Source: JARKQH01 sp964631605 (GTDB lineage Bacteria > Verrucomicrobiota > Verrucomicrobiia > Limisphaerales > UBA8199). From it: a DNA stretch of 64,000 nucleotides. The stretch covers positions 1 to 64,000 of the forward strand of contig CAZVYG010000008.1 in NCBI GenBank assembly GCA_964631605.1. Reading direction: 5' to 3'. A model generated the notes under the pieces. The model did no database searches and was not told the DNA's origin. It saw only the letters and a program-made list of their open reading frames with translations. Position 1 is the stretch's first letter; each line of letters starts with the position of its first letter. Both the position numbers and the translations under genes were made by a program. Below, piece by piece: positions 34,123-43,369 of the stretch.

Positions 34123-37041
34123 TCACGGGCTGGCGCCCACGCGGTAAAAGCGCAAGCCGCCGCTGTTCGTGTCGCTTAAGGACTGCGTGCCGATACTACG
34201 GCCCGGCACTCGCACCTGGTCGGCCACATTGCTCCACGCGGTCGTAGTCAGGTTCGTGCTCGACTCCAGCGTATAGAAGCGTCTCCAGGACGAGGGCCAG
34301 AAATAGACCGTCCACGGCGGCAGGTTGGAAAGCGCGACGATGCGAAGATAGGACAGGTCGTTCGTCGGGTTGGTGTCCGCGAGGTATTCCTCCAGGTTGG
34401 TGTGCGGGTCGGCGTCGGGGTTTTGGGCGGCATCGGTGGCGTTGGTGGGATTCAGCCCGTAGCCATGCTCCCAACCGTCGGCCATGCCGTCGCCGTCGGT
34501 GTCGTAGGTGGCGGGGTTGTATTCGTAGGCGCCGAGGTCAACGGTGGCTGTACCATCGAGATCTCCGTCAATCAGCCGCGGCAGACCGGCGAGGTCAGTC
34601 TCCGGCATCATCCAGGTGTTTGTGCTGGCGTCAATGCAGGGCGAACCGTAACGGAGTCGGAAATCGCCTGTGGCCATGTCCACGAAGGCGGGTTCATTCG
34701 TGACCATCGGGTAAGGGTAGGCTGGGTCGTATGGATAGGAGCAGCAAAAGCGCAACCCCCGCTCCGTTGTCGGATCCGAAGGATAGTTCGGACTCACGGG
34801 CGCCGTGTTGTAATAGATGATGCAGGTGTGGGCACGGGTGGACCTGTCCACACCCCCTTCGCTTGTTCTGGCGGTGTTGTAGCACACCGTGCAGCCGACG
34901 AAATGTGCCGAAAAGCCTCCTCCTGCCGCAGCCGCGGCAATGTTGCTGACTATCAAGGTGTCGGTGGCATACCCTTCCCAAAACCCTCCTCCATTCGAGA
35001 TCGCGTAGTTGCCCGAGACGATGCAGTCGTCCAGCAAGCTATCGCAAACGCCGCCACCATAATAGGCGGTGTTACCAGTGACCATGGAACGTAAGGGTAG
35101 CGCAAGGGCCACGCCTCCACCATAGTAAGCCGAGTTGCCAGTGACGACGCAGTTCGAAATGAAACCACGAGTGTGAAGAAACCCCGGCCCCCATGCACCA
35201 CCACCATAGCGGTCATGGGCAAGCGCCTCGTCGGCAGGCCGCTCTAGAAAGAATCGCGTGTGGCCGTTCGTGAGCGTGAAGCCGCATAACGAGGCGCCGC
35301 TACGCTTCTTCAAGTAGGCACACCGCACGGCGCCGTCGCCATCGTTCGTGCCGCCGGGGCCGACTCCCTGCCCGACAATGAAAGTGTGCGCGGGGCCGTT
35401 GACGCTTTGGACCCGAATCTCCTTGTCCACCATCACGCGATTGGTGAGCAGGGACCCCTCGGCCACGGCGCCGCCGGAGGTGTAGAATCCGTTCGTGACC
35501 AGCACGAGATCGAAGTTGATGGCCGCATCCACCGCGTCCTGGATGGTGTGAGCGGCCGTTGCCCACGACTCGTACGGGGGTGTGGGCAGGGGGCTGTTGG
35601 TCCAGACGTGGAGCGTGGCGATCCCCCCTTCAAAGGCTCCAAGATCCACCACGCCATTCCCGACGCGGTTGCGGCCAGGCAGATCGAATGCATCGGTCAT
35701 CCACGCCTGGTTGATGCCGGCGTCCCGGCACGGAGAGGTGAGTTGCAGCCCGTAGATGCCAGCAGCAGGGTCCATGAACAGCGGATCCGCATCGAAGCAG
35801 CCCAGGCCGCCCGGTAACCCGTTGGTCGGCGTCGTGCAGCAATACTCGAACAGCGCGGGTCCCGCGTCTAAACCCCAGTTCTGCGGCCCGGCCACACTGG
35901 CGTTGTTCCGGATAATGCAGTTGCGGATGAGCTTGTCCCCGAGGTATTGGCACCACACTCCGCCCCCGCCGGCGTAGCTGGCGATGCTCCGGGTGTGGTT
36001 GTTACAGACCGTGCAGTTCTCGAGCACCCCAGTGTAAGAGAGGACCACGCCGCCGCCGCAGTAAAAGGCGCAGTTCCCGAGGATGAGGCAGTTGCGTCCC
36101 CAACCACCCTGATACAGCGCCAGACCCCCGCCGTATCCGGCGCCGATGCCCTCGGCCACGTTGTCGAACAGCCGGCACCGGTCCACCAGCCCGCCTTGGT
36201 AGCATTGCACGCCGCCGCCGGAGTGGCCGCAGCGATTCCCTTGCACCAAGCAATTGGTCATGGCGCCACCGCCAGACAGATAGACGCCGCCGCCCCTGCT
36301 GTCGGTCAAGTTGCCTTGGATGGTGCAGGTGTCGAGCCAGCCTGCTTGGCGAACATATACCCCGCCACCATGTTGGGCATTTGCGTTGTTGGCGATGAAA
36401 CATTCCCGGGCACTCGCGTTGGTGCCATACAGGTAGAGACCCCCACCGTCGCCGCCGCGATTGCTGATCACCGTGCTCCCGATTACCAGCCCGTCTCCGC
36501 TCACGAACACCCCGCCGCCGAACGTCGCCTCGCAATTCGTGATGATGCAATCCTCCACACGCCCGCCGCCCGTCACGAACGCCCCGCCCCCGCCCACCGC
36601 TCCACTGAACGAGACGCTCGTCCCTCCCCGCAAGGTGAAACCCCGGAGCGCAGCGCCGTTTGTCAGATAGACGCAGCGCACGCCGTTGAGTCCCAGCGGC
36701 CCGGCACCCTCGATGATCGTGGTTTCCGGGCCGTAATAAGCTTGGACCGTAATCGCTTTGGCGATGGTTACCCGGTTGGAGTTGCCCGGCACCGGGGCGT
36801 TGGCCCCGAAGCCGTTGCTGTACACGCCGCTCCACACCCAAACCTCGTCGCCGGCGGACGCCGCGTCCACCGCAGCCTGAATCGTGATCGCGGCGGTGGC
36901 CCAGTTCGTGTAAGGCGGAATCGGGTTGGTGCTGTTGGCGTCCACGTAGAGGAACGCACCCCGCCCAGGCAGCGCCGTGAAAGCGCACAAGACAGCCAGA
37001 GTCAGAAGCGGGACGAACGTGGTTGAGTTCTTGGTTTTCAT
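34123..37041 (-). CDS. Secreted parallel beta-helix protein
   Basis: 972 residues. Signal peptide (1-28). Two related halves each begin with a polymorphic-membrane-protein/pectate-lyase-like header (TNWATAAITIQAAVDAA; ESWATAAHTIQDAVDAA) followed by many short G-G-G-V-x and N-C-x-I-x-x-N turns of a right-handed beta-helix. Near residue 850 a thrombospondin-3-like calcium motif (DTDGDGMADGWE) precedes the shared C-terminal module (RFYTLESSTNLTTTAWSNV ... GLRFYRVGASP). The start is the ATG of MKTKNSTTF. Helix proteins of this type often bind or cleave polysaccharide, but catalytic residues were not identified. Confidence 0.87.
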   Translation of the reverse strand: MKTKNSTTFVPLLTLAVLCAFTALPGRGAFLYVDANSTNPIPPYTNWATAAITIQAAVDAASAGDEVWVWSGVYSNGFGANAPVPGNSNRVTIAKAITVQAYYGPETTIIEGAGPLGLNGVRCVYLTNGAALRGFTLRGGTSVSFSGAVGGGGAFVTGGGRVEDCIITNCEATFGGGVFVSGDGLVIGSTVISNRGGDGGGLYLYGTNASARECFIANNANAQHGGGVYVRQAGWLDTCTIQGNLTDSRGGGVYLSGGGAMTNCLVQGNRCGHSGGGVQCYQGGLVDRCRLFDNVAEGIGAGYGGGLALYQGGWGRNCLILGNCAFYCGGGVVLSYTGVLENCTVCNNHTRSIASYAGGGGVWCQYLGDKLIRNCIIRNNASVAGPQNWGLDAGPALFEYCCTTPTNGLPGGLGCFDADPLFMDPAAGIYGLQLTSPCRDAGINQAWMTDAFDLPGRNRVGNGVVDLGAFEGGIATLHVWTNSPLPTPPYESWATAAHTIQDAVDAAINFDLVLVTNGFYTSGGAVAEGSLLTNRVMVDKEIRVQSVNGPAHTFIVGQGVGPGGTNDGDGAVRCAYLKKRSGASLCGFTLTNGHTRFFLERPADEALAHDRYGGGAWGPGFLHTRGFISNCVVTGNSAYYGGGVALALPLRSMVTGNTAYYGGGVCDSLLDDCIVSGNYAISNGGGFWEGYATDTLIVSNIAAAAAGGGFSAHFVGCTVCYNTARTSEGGVDRSTRAHTCIIYYNTAPVSPNYPSDPTTERGLRFCCSYPYDPAYPYPMVTNEPAFVDMATGDFRLRYGSPCIDASTNTWMMPETDLAGLPRLIDGDLDGTATVDLGAYEYNPATYDTDGDGMADGWEHGYGLNPTNATDAAQNPDADPHTNLEEYLADTNPTNDLSYLRIVALSNLPPWTVYFWPSSWRRFYTLESSTNLTTTAWSNVADQVRVPGRSIGTQSLSDTNSGGLRFYRVGASP

Positions 37042-37075
37042 GGAACGTTCGAGTTCGAGGTTGAGGCCACGGAGT

Positions 37076-37200
37076 TCAAGGTTGTTGCAGGCGGAAGAAC
37101 TGATTTCCAACTGCGGGCGTGTTCGTGACGGTCACGGAAATGACGCCGGCGCTGGCCTGGTAGGGCGGCGGCCCTTGCGGCCAGGGGACAAAGCCCCGGC
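37076..37200 (-). pseudogene. Orphan C-terminal module remnant B
   Basis: Reads VPWPQGPPPYQASAG, SVTVTNTPAVGNQFFRLQQP then stop, a divergent form of the shared C-terminal module. The rest of its gene is missing. It lies between the 811-residue gene upstream and the beta-helix gene, ending 34 bases before the latter's start. Confidence 0.65.
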
Positions 37201-37252
37201 GGTTGCGCCAGTGGCGGCGGAGCAGGTGTGAAGGCAGAGTTCGAGGAAATGT

Positions 37253-39688
37253 TCATGGGCTCAAGCGGACTTGCAGGCGATAGAAGCGTTGCGTGCCGGT
37301 GATGGGGACGGGCGCGGCCAGCAGCGCACCGGTGCCCGGAATATCATTGGTCACCGACGTCCAGAGGTTCGACGCCGTCAGCGTGGGGCTGGCGACGATG
37401 CCGTAAAGCCGGCCTGCCCGGCTGTGGAATTCCAACAGGCAGTTCGTGCCGGCAACCGAGATGCGTTCGATGCGCAGGAAGTCGTCCTCGTCGGTGGGGT
37501 CGGTGTCCGCGGTGTACTCGTCCCAGTTGCTCATACCGTCGGCATCCGGGTCGGCCAGCTTGCCGGCGATCTGCTCGTTGGCCAGGTCGGCGCCGGTGAA
37601 GTAGTCGTCAATCCAATCCCAGTAGGCGTCCGGGGCCTTCGAGAGGCGGAAGTTGTCGAGCGCCTCGCGCTCGGTTGTGCCATCAATCCATTCGCTGCGG
37701 ATGCCCAGAAACGCCACGTCCCGCATTACTTGCTCGAAGGTTTCCGCCGGGACGCCAAAGGTGGCAGGCGTCAGCGCAAACTCGTAGTGCATCCACTGGC
37801 CCGGCATAGGCAGGGTCGCCACATTGGCGTGAAGGTTTGTCCACGGCGAGCAGATCGAGATCATCCGGGTTTCAAAAAGCGCCGAGCCCTGCATGATCTT
37901 GAAATCGAACGAGACGGATTGCAGGCCACGCCAGTCGCCGGCCCAGGCCTCCGGCGTGAGCCAGCACGTCCAGGAGGCCGTGTCAGTGTTTTGCAGGTTG
38001 CCGCCGGGATTGCCGCCCGTGGCGTACCACGGCGCCAGGCCGCTGAAGGTCCAGTCGGCCATGCTCGTGTCCCATCCGCCGTAGCGCCAGTTCTCGTGAC
38101 CGGCGTCAAAGGCCGAAACGCGGTCGGGCGGCAGACCCGGGCCGGCCTCGGTGAGCAGCATCACGTTGTCGAGCCAGGTGGTGTCGGCCGCCCCGGTGCC
38201 GTTGATCAGGTCTGCGCTGATCCACAGACACGCGACATCCTGCATGATGGCGTCGAACTCGTTGGTGCCGACGCCGAAAGTCTGCGGTGTGAGGTCCAAC
38301 GTGTAAGGCGTCCAGGAGTGGAAGGGTTTGGGCAGGGTGAGATTGAGGTTGCTGCCGTTCCAGGTGGCGATCCAAACGGTGGTGCTGAAGTCGGCGCGTC
38401 GGTTGGCTCCCACGCGCAGCATGAACCGGAGCGTTTTGAACGCCCGCCAGTCGCCTATCCAGGCATCGGGCGATTGGAACCGGGCGGTGCCGCTGCCGGC
38501 GTCCACCGACTTCAAAGCGCCACCCGAAATACCGTTGGTCGGATCCCAGGTCGCCGTGCAGTTGTCGTAGCCCACCCAGCCCTCGCGGCCCGAGTCGAAA
38601 CGGGCGAGGAGGTTTTGAGTGTGCTGCGCCGGGGCAGGGACGCCGGTGGACAGGATGATGTTGTCCAGGTAAACAATGTCGTCACCCCCGCCGAATTCGC
38701 CGATGATCCACATCTCGCTGACGTGGGCCAGCGTCGCTTCCAGAGTCGCCGCGCTGACGCCGAAACTTTCCGCCGTCAGCGGCACGATGCGGTGCGTCCA
38801 AACCCCGGAGGTCAGGGAATTGGACCAGCTCAGCGTCTGCCCATTCGCCCCGAAGATGCGCACCAGTTCCACGTTTGGCTGAGACGCCCCGCCCGTCCAG
38901 CGCATGTCGAAGCTGAGCTGTTTGAATTGCCGCCAGTCGCCCGCCCAGGCAATCGGCGTGGCAGCCTTCCACCAGAGCCCATCCATCCGGTCATCCCCTT
39001 TGAGGGCAAAGCTTGGCCGGCCTTCTTCGATGACGCTGAGCGTGACGTCGTCCACGGGGCGCCAGCCTTGAATCGTCTCGTCGGTGAAGCGGCACACCAG
39101 ATCGGTCTCATGCGCCTCCGGCGGCGTGGCGGTTACCAGGACGTTATCCAGCCCGACCGTCTCGGCGACAGTGGTGAATTCGGCGAGGATGCGCAATTCG
39201 GCGACGCCCGTGATGATGTTACTAAACGTGACCGAATCCACGTTGAAGACTGCAGGGGACAGGTCCACCTCGTAATGCGTCCACGTCCAAAGTGGCGTGG
39301 AGGCTGTCCATGTCATCTGGGCGCCGTTGGTGCCGACCATGACCACCATGCCGGCGCGGTCAGTGTCCGGGTAGTGGCGGCTGGGGATGGCCAGATCGAA
39401 CTTGAGCACCTTGTAGCCGGACCAGTTGCCCGCCCAGGCGGATGGCGAAACAAAGTACCAGAGGTTTGTCGAACCCGGACGGCCGCCGCTCAGATAGCCG
39501 GTCGGCGCGCCGCCGGAGCTTTGCCAGGTGAGCACCGCATTGGTGTCGCTGGCGCGCCAGTCCTCGGTGCCAAGGTCAAAGCTGGAAGACAAGTCGGCCG
39601 CCTTAAGATTCCAGGTGGCCAGGGACAGCGCGATGACGCCGCATAGCAAAACCAGGCGACGTAGATTGGGGTGGACGGGTGTTTTCAT
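37253..39688 (-). CDS. Secreted protein with four laminin-B-like domains
   Basis: 811 residues. Signal peptide (1-30, LVLLCGVIALSLATWNLKA). Four repeats of about 160 residues resemble laminin domain IV / MAM-type carbohydrate-binding folds: each has a D-x-G-x-E-x-W start, SPDAWIGDWRAFKTLRFML-like strand and an L-D-N-V/I end. A calcium-type D-A-D-G-M-S-N-W-D-E motif precedes the shared C-terminal module ending TQRFYRLQVRLSP. ATG 39688 gives the signal peptide; codons before it belong to a pseudogene in other frames. Likely extracellular carbohydrate or protein binding. Confidence 0.85.
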   Translation of the reverse strand: MKTPVHPNLRRLVLLCGVIALSLATWNLKAADLSSSFDLGTEDWRASDTNAVLTWQSSGGAPTGYLSGGRPGSTNLWYFVSPSAWAGNWSGYKVLKFDLAIPSRHYPDTDRAGMVVMVGTNGAQMTWTASTPLWTWTHYEVDLSPAVFNVDSVTFSNIITGVAELRILAEFTTVAETVGLDNVLVTATPPEAHETDLVCRFTDETIQGWRPVDDVTLSVIEEGRPSFALKGDDRMDGLWWKAATPIAWAGDWRQFKQLSFDMRWTGGASQPNVELVRIFGANGQTLSWSNSLTSGVWTHRIVPLTAESFGVSAATLEATLAHVSEMWIIGEFGGGDDIVYLDNIILSTGVPAPAQHTQNLLARFDSGREGWVGYDNCTATWDPTNGISGGALKSVDAGSGTARFQSPDAWIGDWRAFKTLRFMLRVGANRRADFSTTVWIATWNGSNLNLTLPKPFHSWTPYTLDLTPQTFGVGTNEFDAIMQDVACLWISADLINGTGAADTTWLDNVMLLTEAGPGLPPDRVSAFDAGHENWRYGGWDTSMADWTFSGLAPWYATGGNPGGNLQNTDTASWTCWLTPEAWAGDWRGLQSVSFDFKIMQGSALFETRMISICSPWTNLHANVATLPMPGQWMHYEFALTPATFGVPAETFEQVMRDVAFLGIRSEWIDGTTEREALDNFRLSKAPDAYWDWIDDYFTGADLANEQIAGKLADPDADGMSNWDEYTADTDPTDEDDFLRIERISVAGTNCLLEFHSRAGRLYGIVASPTLTASNLWTSVTNDIPGTGALLAAPVPITGTQRFYRLQVRLSP

Positions 39689-39773
39689 GCATTCTTGTGG
39701 GTTGAGTGTTGCGTTTGGAGGCTGTGGGGAGGGCACTCGTGGACGGCCGCGAGCGCCGCCCAAATGGTGATGG

Positions 39774-40120
39774 TCATGGCCGGTGCAGACGATAGAACTT
39801 GTTCCCGGTCGGCGCCGGCTCGACGAACTGGAGGTTCGCGCCGTTGGTCTGATGGGGCGGCGGGATTTGCGGCCAGGGTGCGGCCAGATTGGGCAGCGCC
39901 GCGGTAGCTTCCAGGACCCAGCCCTCGGCGGGCCCGGGCCAGGAGACGGTGGTTTAGTCGTTGGTGCGCGTGCTGTTGAGCCAGGGTGTCCCGGAGCACA
40001 CGCAGGCGATTTCCCGCTCGGACAAGGCGCGGTTGTAGGTGCGCACATCGTCAATGCGGCCGGCCAGAAGGTTGTTCGTGGTCCATTGCTGGGCCTCCGC
40101 GCCTGCAACCGGACAATGCT
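39774..40120 (-). pseudogene. Remnant of a LamG protein with shared C-terminal module
   Basis: Reading minus, LLAGRIDDVRTYNRALSERE (the last strands of a LamG domain) leads through TPWLNSTRTND to an in-frame TAA at 39954-39956, then VSWPGPAEGWVLEATAALPN, APWPQIPPPHQTNGANL and GNKFYRLHRP to a TGA. The DNA of the last 170 bases is very close to the 3' end of the gene at 32900. The gene front is lost; an internal stop separates the two domains. A clear broken gene. Confidence 0.8.
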
Positions 40121-40281
40121 GCGCAGGGAAAACATCCGCCCTGGCGCCTCTGCCGGGCCTGGGTTCATGGAATGCGTGGAATTAACTCCAGTTTACCAGC
40201 CGCGCCAATGCCGTCAAGAACAAAATCAGGCGAATAATGAGCGCAACGCGCCTGCCGCGCCTGCGTTGGAACCACGCGGGG

Positions 40282-40968
40282 TTAGCCGCGTCCGCAGCCG
40301 GGGCCGCCCACCACCTGCGGCGGGAATTCCCGAGGCTCCAGCGCCGCGGGAAGCGACCCGCAAAGCTCGTTGAACAAGCCCCGGCAGTCGTGCTCGGACA
40401 GTTGCAGGCTTCGGGCCGCGGCATAAATGAAGCCGCGCGTGATTTGGTGGGCGTAACCCAGCAACCCCTGGCAGAGCGGAATGGAATAAACCGCCAGCGT
40501 GACACCATAAACCAGGGTGTGCCAGCCGTTTGCCCGCCGGCTTTCCACCGCCCGAAGGTAGCGTTGAACGAAGCGGTGATCCCGCAGCGGGCGCAGCCTG
40601 CCAAGCTGGACCCGTCCCACCCGCCGGCTCGGGCGTGTGAATTCAGAAAATGTCGGCCGCCGCCCCAGCGCCCGGTCGAACTCGATCAGCTCGCGCAACT
40701 CGTTCCGTTCCGCGTGCCGGTGCGCCACCCGAATGGCGCGCCACTCCAACGGCTTGAGTATCTCCTCGTGGTATCGAACCAGAAAACGGCGCAGTGAATC
40801 CCGATTTTGCATCGGTTGAAGCCACGGCCACGACGCCAACGACCGCGCGCAGACCACGTCGCTGGCGCAGCCCAACTGCTCCGCCAAAGGGTGCCAATCA
40901 CCCAGCCACTCGGCGGCGTCGTTCAATGCCAGTTGCGTCTGCGAGACCATGGTTCCAGCGCCGGCCAC
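40282..40968 (-). CDS. UreF-like protein, function uncertain
   Basis: A 228-residue, mostly helical soluble protein. The C-terminal half (WHTLVYGVTLAVYSIPLCQG, GYAHQITRGFIYAAARSLQL, LFNELCGSLPAALEP) resembles UreF, the urease maturation GTPase-activating protein. No urease structural or other accessory genes are in the window, so if related it may have another partner. ATG 40950 is an alternative start. It lies downstream of mlaD on the same strand, about 220 bases away. Confidence 0.55.
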   Translation of the reverse strand: MAGAGTMVSQTQLALNDAAEWLGDWHPLAEQLGCASDVVCARSLASWPWLQPMQNRDSLRRFLVRYHEEILKPLEWRAIRVAHRHAERNELRELIEFDRALGRRPTFSEFTRPSRRVGRVQLGRLRPLRDHRFVQRYLRAVESRRANGWHTLVYGVTLAVYSIPLCQGLLGYAHQITRGFIYAAARSLQLSEHDCRGLFNELCGSLPAALEPREFPPQVVGGPGCGRG

Positions 40969-41187
40969 CGCCCCTCAGTCCGCGGGAACGATTGCCGTTT
41001 TTCAACGTTCACCCTGCACTGGGCGCAGGCCGAATGCCAGAGGGAAAGTTTTCAATTGAACGATTAAATTCTTGCGCGGCCGGCCCCCTGTTGTTAAGTT
41101 TCCACCGCCTTGTTTTCCCTCCTGAGCCGCGCTTGTTTTTTTGTCCTGGCACCCAACCCTGTCCACCAGAACGACCCGCCCCGAGCG

Positions 41188-42480
41188 TCAGCGGTGGGGG
41201 TCTTTGGGCGAGCGCAGCGGTGGCTGAGCGGGCGGAGCGTTGGTGGCGGGGGTCCGAAAGGCTGAGCGCAGCAGCCAATGGCGCTTGAGCCCCTGGATCA
41301 GTTCATCCGCGTGCGTGACAGCCTCGGAGATGGCCGGGAGCATGTTGGTGCTGCCCTGCACCTGCTGATTCAAACTGCGGGTAATCTCGGCAAGGTTGTC
41401 CAGGGAACGGTTGAGGTTGGCTGCCAAAACGCTCAAATTGGTGTTGGCGCTGGCCAGGGTCGTGCCCGCCTGGCCCAGCGTGTTGCTCGCCTGGTCCAGG
41501 GTGAATCCCAACTGACGATTGAGATGGGTCGGCAGCAACCATTCCCCCAGCGCCCCCGGCCGGTCCAGCTCGGCGGTCAGCACCGCAAGGTTACTCACCG
41601 CCGGCCGGGCGCTTTGCGCGATCTCGTCGAGATGGGCGGTCAGGCTGGCCGTGTTGGAGAGCACAGCGCCAAGCTGGTTGGTCAGGGCCAGCACGCCCGG
41701 CAGCGCCTTTTCCACCTGGGCGACCAGTCGCTCCAGCCGTTCGGTCACGGCGGGAGACTCGTCGGACAGCAGCCAATAGCTGGTGCCTCGAACGTAAGGA
41801 ACGTAGCGGCTCTCCTTGTCGTGCCACATGCCGGTCATCAGTTTGCGCGTCTCCCGGCGGTCCAGCACGGTAAAAGAGGCGACGCCCATTCGCTGCAGCT
41901 CGTCCAACTTTGCTTCCGAAAGCGGCTCCAACGGGCGCGCGACCAGGTCAATGCTGTCCGAGTGGTGGATTTCCTGGCCAAAGGCCCACTGCGAGAGATT
42001 CGGCAGCAGCCGCGCCTGGGCGGGAGTCACCGTCCTCAAGGGGTTGAAGACGTAGGTGGGATAACCGCCGATGCCCTTGGTCACCTCCAGTTGCCGTTTT
42101 CCCAGAAAATCCGCCGTCGTGACCTTGGCGCGCGAGCCTTCGGTCCATAGGTAGCCGTAATAGGGAGACTGGATTTCAAACTCCAGATAGACATTGTAGC
42201 GAAAATCATCCGCCGGTTGCGCGTCAATCCGCGTAATCTGCCCGACGTCGAAGCCCATCAGCCGCACCGGGTCGCCGACTTTCAGGCCCGTGGCCCGGTC
42301 CGTGAACGTGAAATAGGGCGCCTTGGTTTTGAACCACCCTTTGCGCTGGGCGGTGCTATAGAGGTAATACGCAAATCCAAACAGCAGCAGCCCGATGGCC
42401 AGGGCCACAAACCAGCCCACCGCCCGTTCCATGCGGCTGAGCCGCGTGCGTAATTGAGGGGTCAGGTCCTGGAGCGCCAT
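41188..42480 (-). CDS. mlaD: MCE-domain protein of a Mla-type lipid transporter
   Basis: 430 residues. One N-terminal transmembrane helix (about 20-43) anchors a periplasmic MCE domain (about 48-150; YFTFTDRATGLKVGDPVRLMGFDVGQITRI). Two later segments (about 260-385) are long amphipathic helices with many Asn/Leu heptads (ALTNQLGAVLSNTASLTAHL, LAANLNRSLDNLAEIT). This is longer than MlaD of E. coli (183 residues), nearer to PqiB/Mce-type proteins that build a periplasmic tunnel. Third gene after mlaE and mlaF in the same direction. Confidence 0.87.
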   Translation of the reverse strand: MALQDLTPQLRTRLSRMERAVGWFVALAIGLLLFGFAYYLYSTAQRKGWFKTKAPYFTFTDRATGLKVGDPVRLMGFDVGQITRIDAQPADDFRYNVYLEFEIQSPYYGYLWTEGSRAKVTTADFLGKRQLEVTKGIGGYPTYVFNPLRTVTPAQARLLPNLSQWAFGQEIHHSDSIDLVARPLEPLSEAKLDELQRMGVASFTVLDRRETRKLMTGMWHDKESRYVPYVRGTSYWLLSDESPAVTERLERLVAQVEKALPGVLALTNQLGAVLSNTASLTAHLDEIAQSARPAVSNLAVLTAELDRPGALGEWLLPTHLNRQLGFTLDQASNTLGQAGTTLASANTNLSVLAANLNRSLDNLAEITRSLNQQVQGSTNMLPAISEAVTHADELIQGLKRHWLLRSAFRTPATNAPPAQPPLRSPKDPHR

Positions 42481-42577
42481 AACGCTTGCGCCGCCCTGGC
42501 CGGCGGACTGGAGGCTGGCATCGTGATGCCGTTTTTCATTCCGGAAGCCCGCACCATTTCAAATTCTTTCATGCTCG

Positions 42578-43369
42578 TCAATCGCCGCCGGTCTCTCCGG
42601 CCCCGAGTTCGCGCGCCAAATCGCGGCTGGCGGCCTCAAGTTGGGCCCAATCCCCGATCACCGCAAAGCGGTCCTCCCGCAGCACCGCGAACTGCCGCGC
42701 CCGCCCTTTCCAGGGCCGCAGATCGGATGCGGTGGCCACCAACGTCACCGGCCGCCCCCCCAGGAACGGGTGGCCGCCGTGCAACTGCTCCAGGAAGTCC
42801 AGCCACCAATGCGTGTGCCGCAAATCCAACCCGCTGATCGGCGTGTCCAGCAGCAGCAATTCCGGCTTTAAAATCAGCGCCCGGGCCAGCCCCGCTCGCT
42901 TCGCCCAGTTCCTCCCCAGCGTGCCCGGCGTCGTGTCGGCCCGCGATTCCAAACCGCACCACTCGAGCAATTCCCGCACCGGGGCCGCCGCCTCCCCCGC
43001 CGACAGGTTCTGATGATACCGCAGCGGCAGGGCGAGGTTCTCGGCCACCGTCAGGTGGTTGAACAACTGCCCGGTGTCAAACACCACCCCGAGCCGCAGC
43101 CGGTGCGCCAGGCGCCCCTCGTCAAAAATCGGCATCGGCTCCCCCAGGAAACGATAGCTCCCGCTCAGCGGCGGCAGCAGCCCGGCCGCCAGCATCAGCA
43201 AATCCGTCTTGCCCGCGCCCTGCAGGCCGCCGATGACCCAGTAGTCGCCCGCCCGAACCTCCCAGTTTACGCCCACCGCCACCGGTTTGGCCGGCTGCCG
43301 CAACGCGCCGGCAGTGACGCTCTCCATCACCATCACCGGACTGGCGGCGCTGTGGGGGGGCGTGGACAT
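42578..43369 (-). CDS. mlaF: Mla-type ABC protein with degenerate ATPase motifs
   Basis: 263 residues, aligned with MlaF through most of its length. Walker A is intact (GLQGAGKT, 48-55). The other motifs are altered: the Q-loop position reads VFDTGQLF (Asp98 for Gln), the signature reads LGRNWAKRAGLARAL in place of LSGGx, Walker B reads LLLLDTPISGLD (Thr for catalytic Glu) and the switch His is lost in LVATASDL. ATP binding looks possible, hydrolysis doubtful. ATG 43369 overlaps the mlaE stop by one base. No other ATPase for this transporter is in view. Confidence 0.85.
   Translation of the reverse strand: MSTPPHSAASPVMVMESVTAGALRQPAKPVAVGVNWEVRAGDYWVIGGLQGAGKTDLLMLAAGLLPPLSGSYRFLGEPMPIFDEGRLAHRLRLGVVFDTGQLFNHLTVAENLALPLRYHQNLSAGEAAAPVRELLEWCGLESRADTTPGTLGRNWAKRAGLARALILKPELLLLDTPISGLDLRHTHWWLDFLEQLHGGHPFLGGRPVTLVATASDLRPWKGRARQFAVLREDRFAVIGDWAQLEAASRDLARELGAGETGGD

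Noticed and set aside
37271..39646. Plus-strand open frame of 791 codons.
   Set aside because: Antisense to the laminin-B-like gene, which has a signal peptide and recognisable domains.
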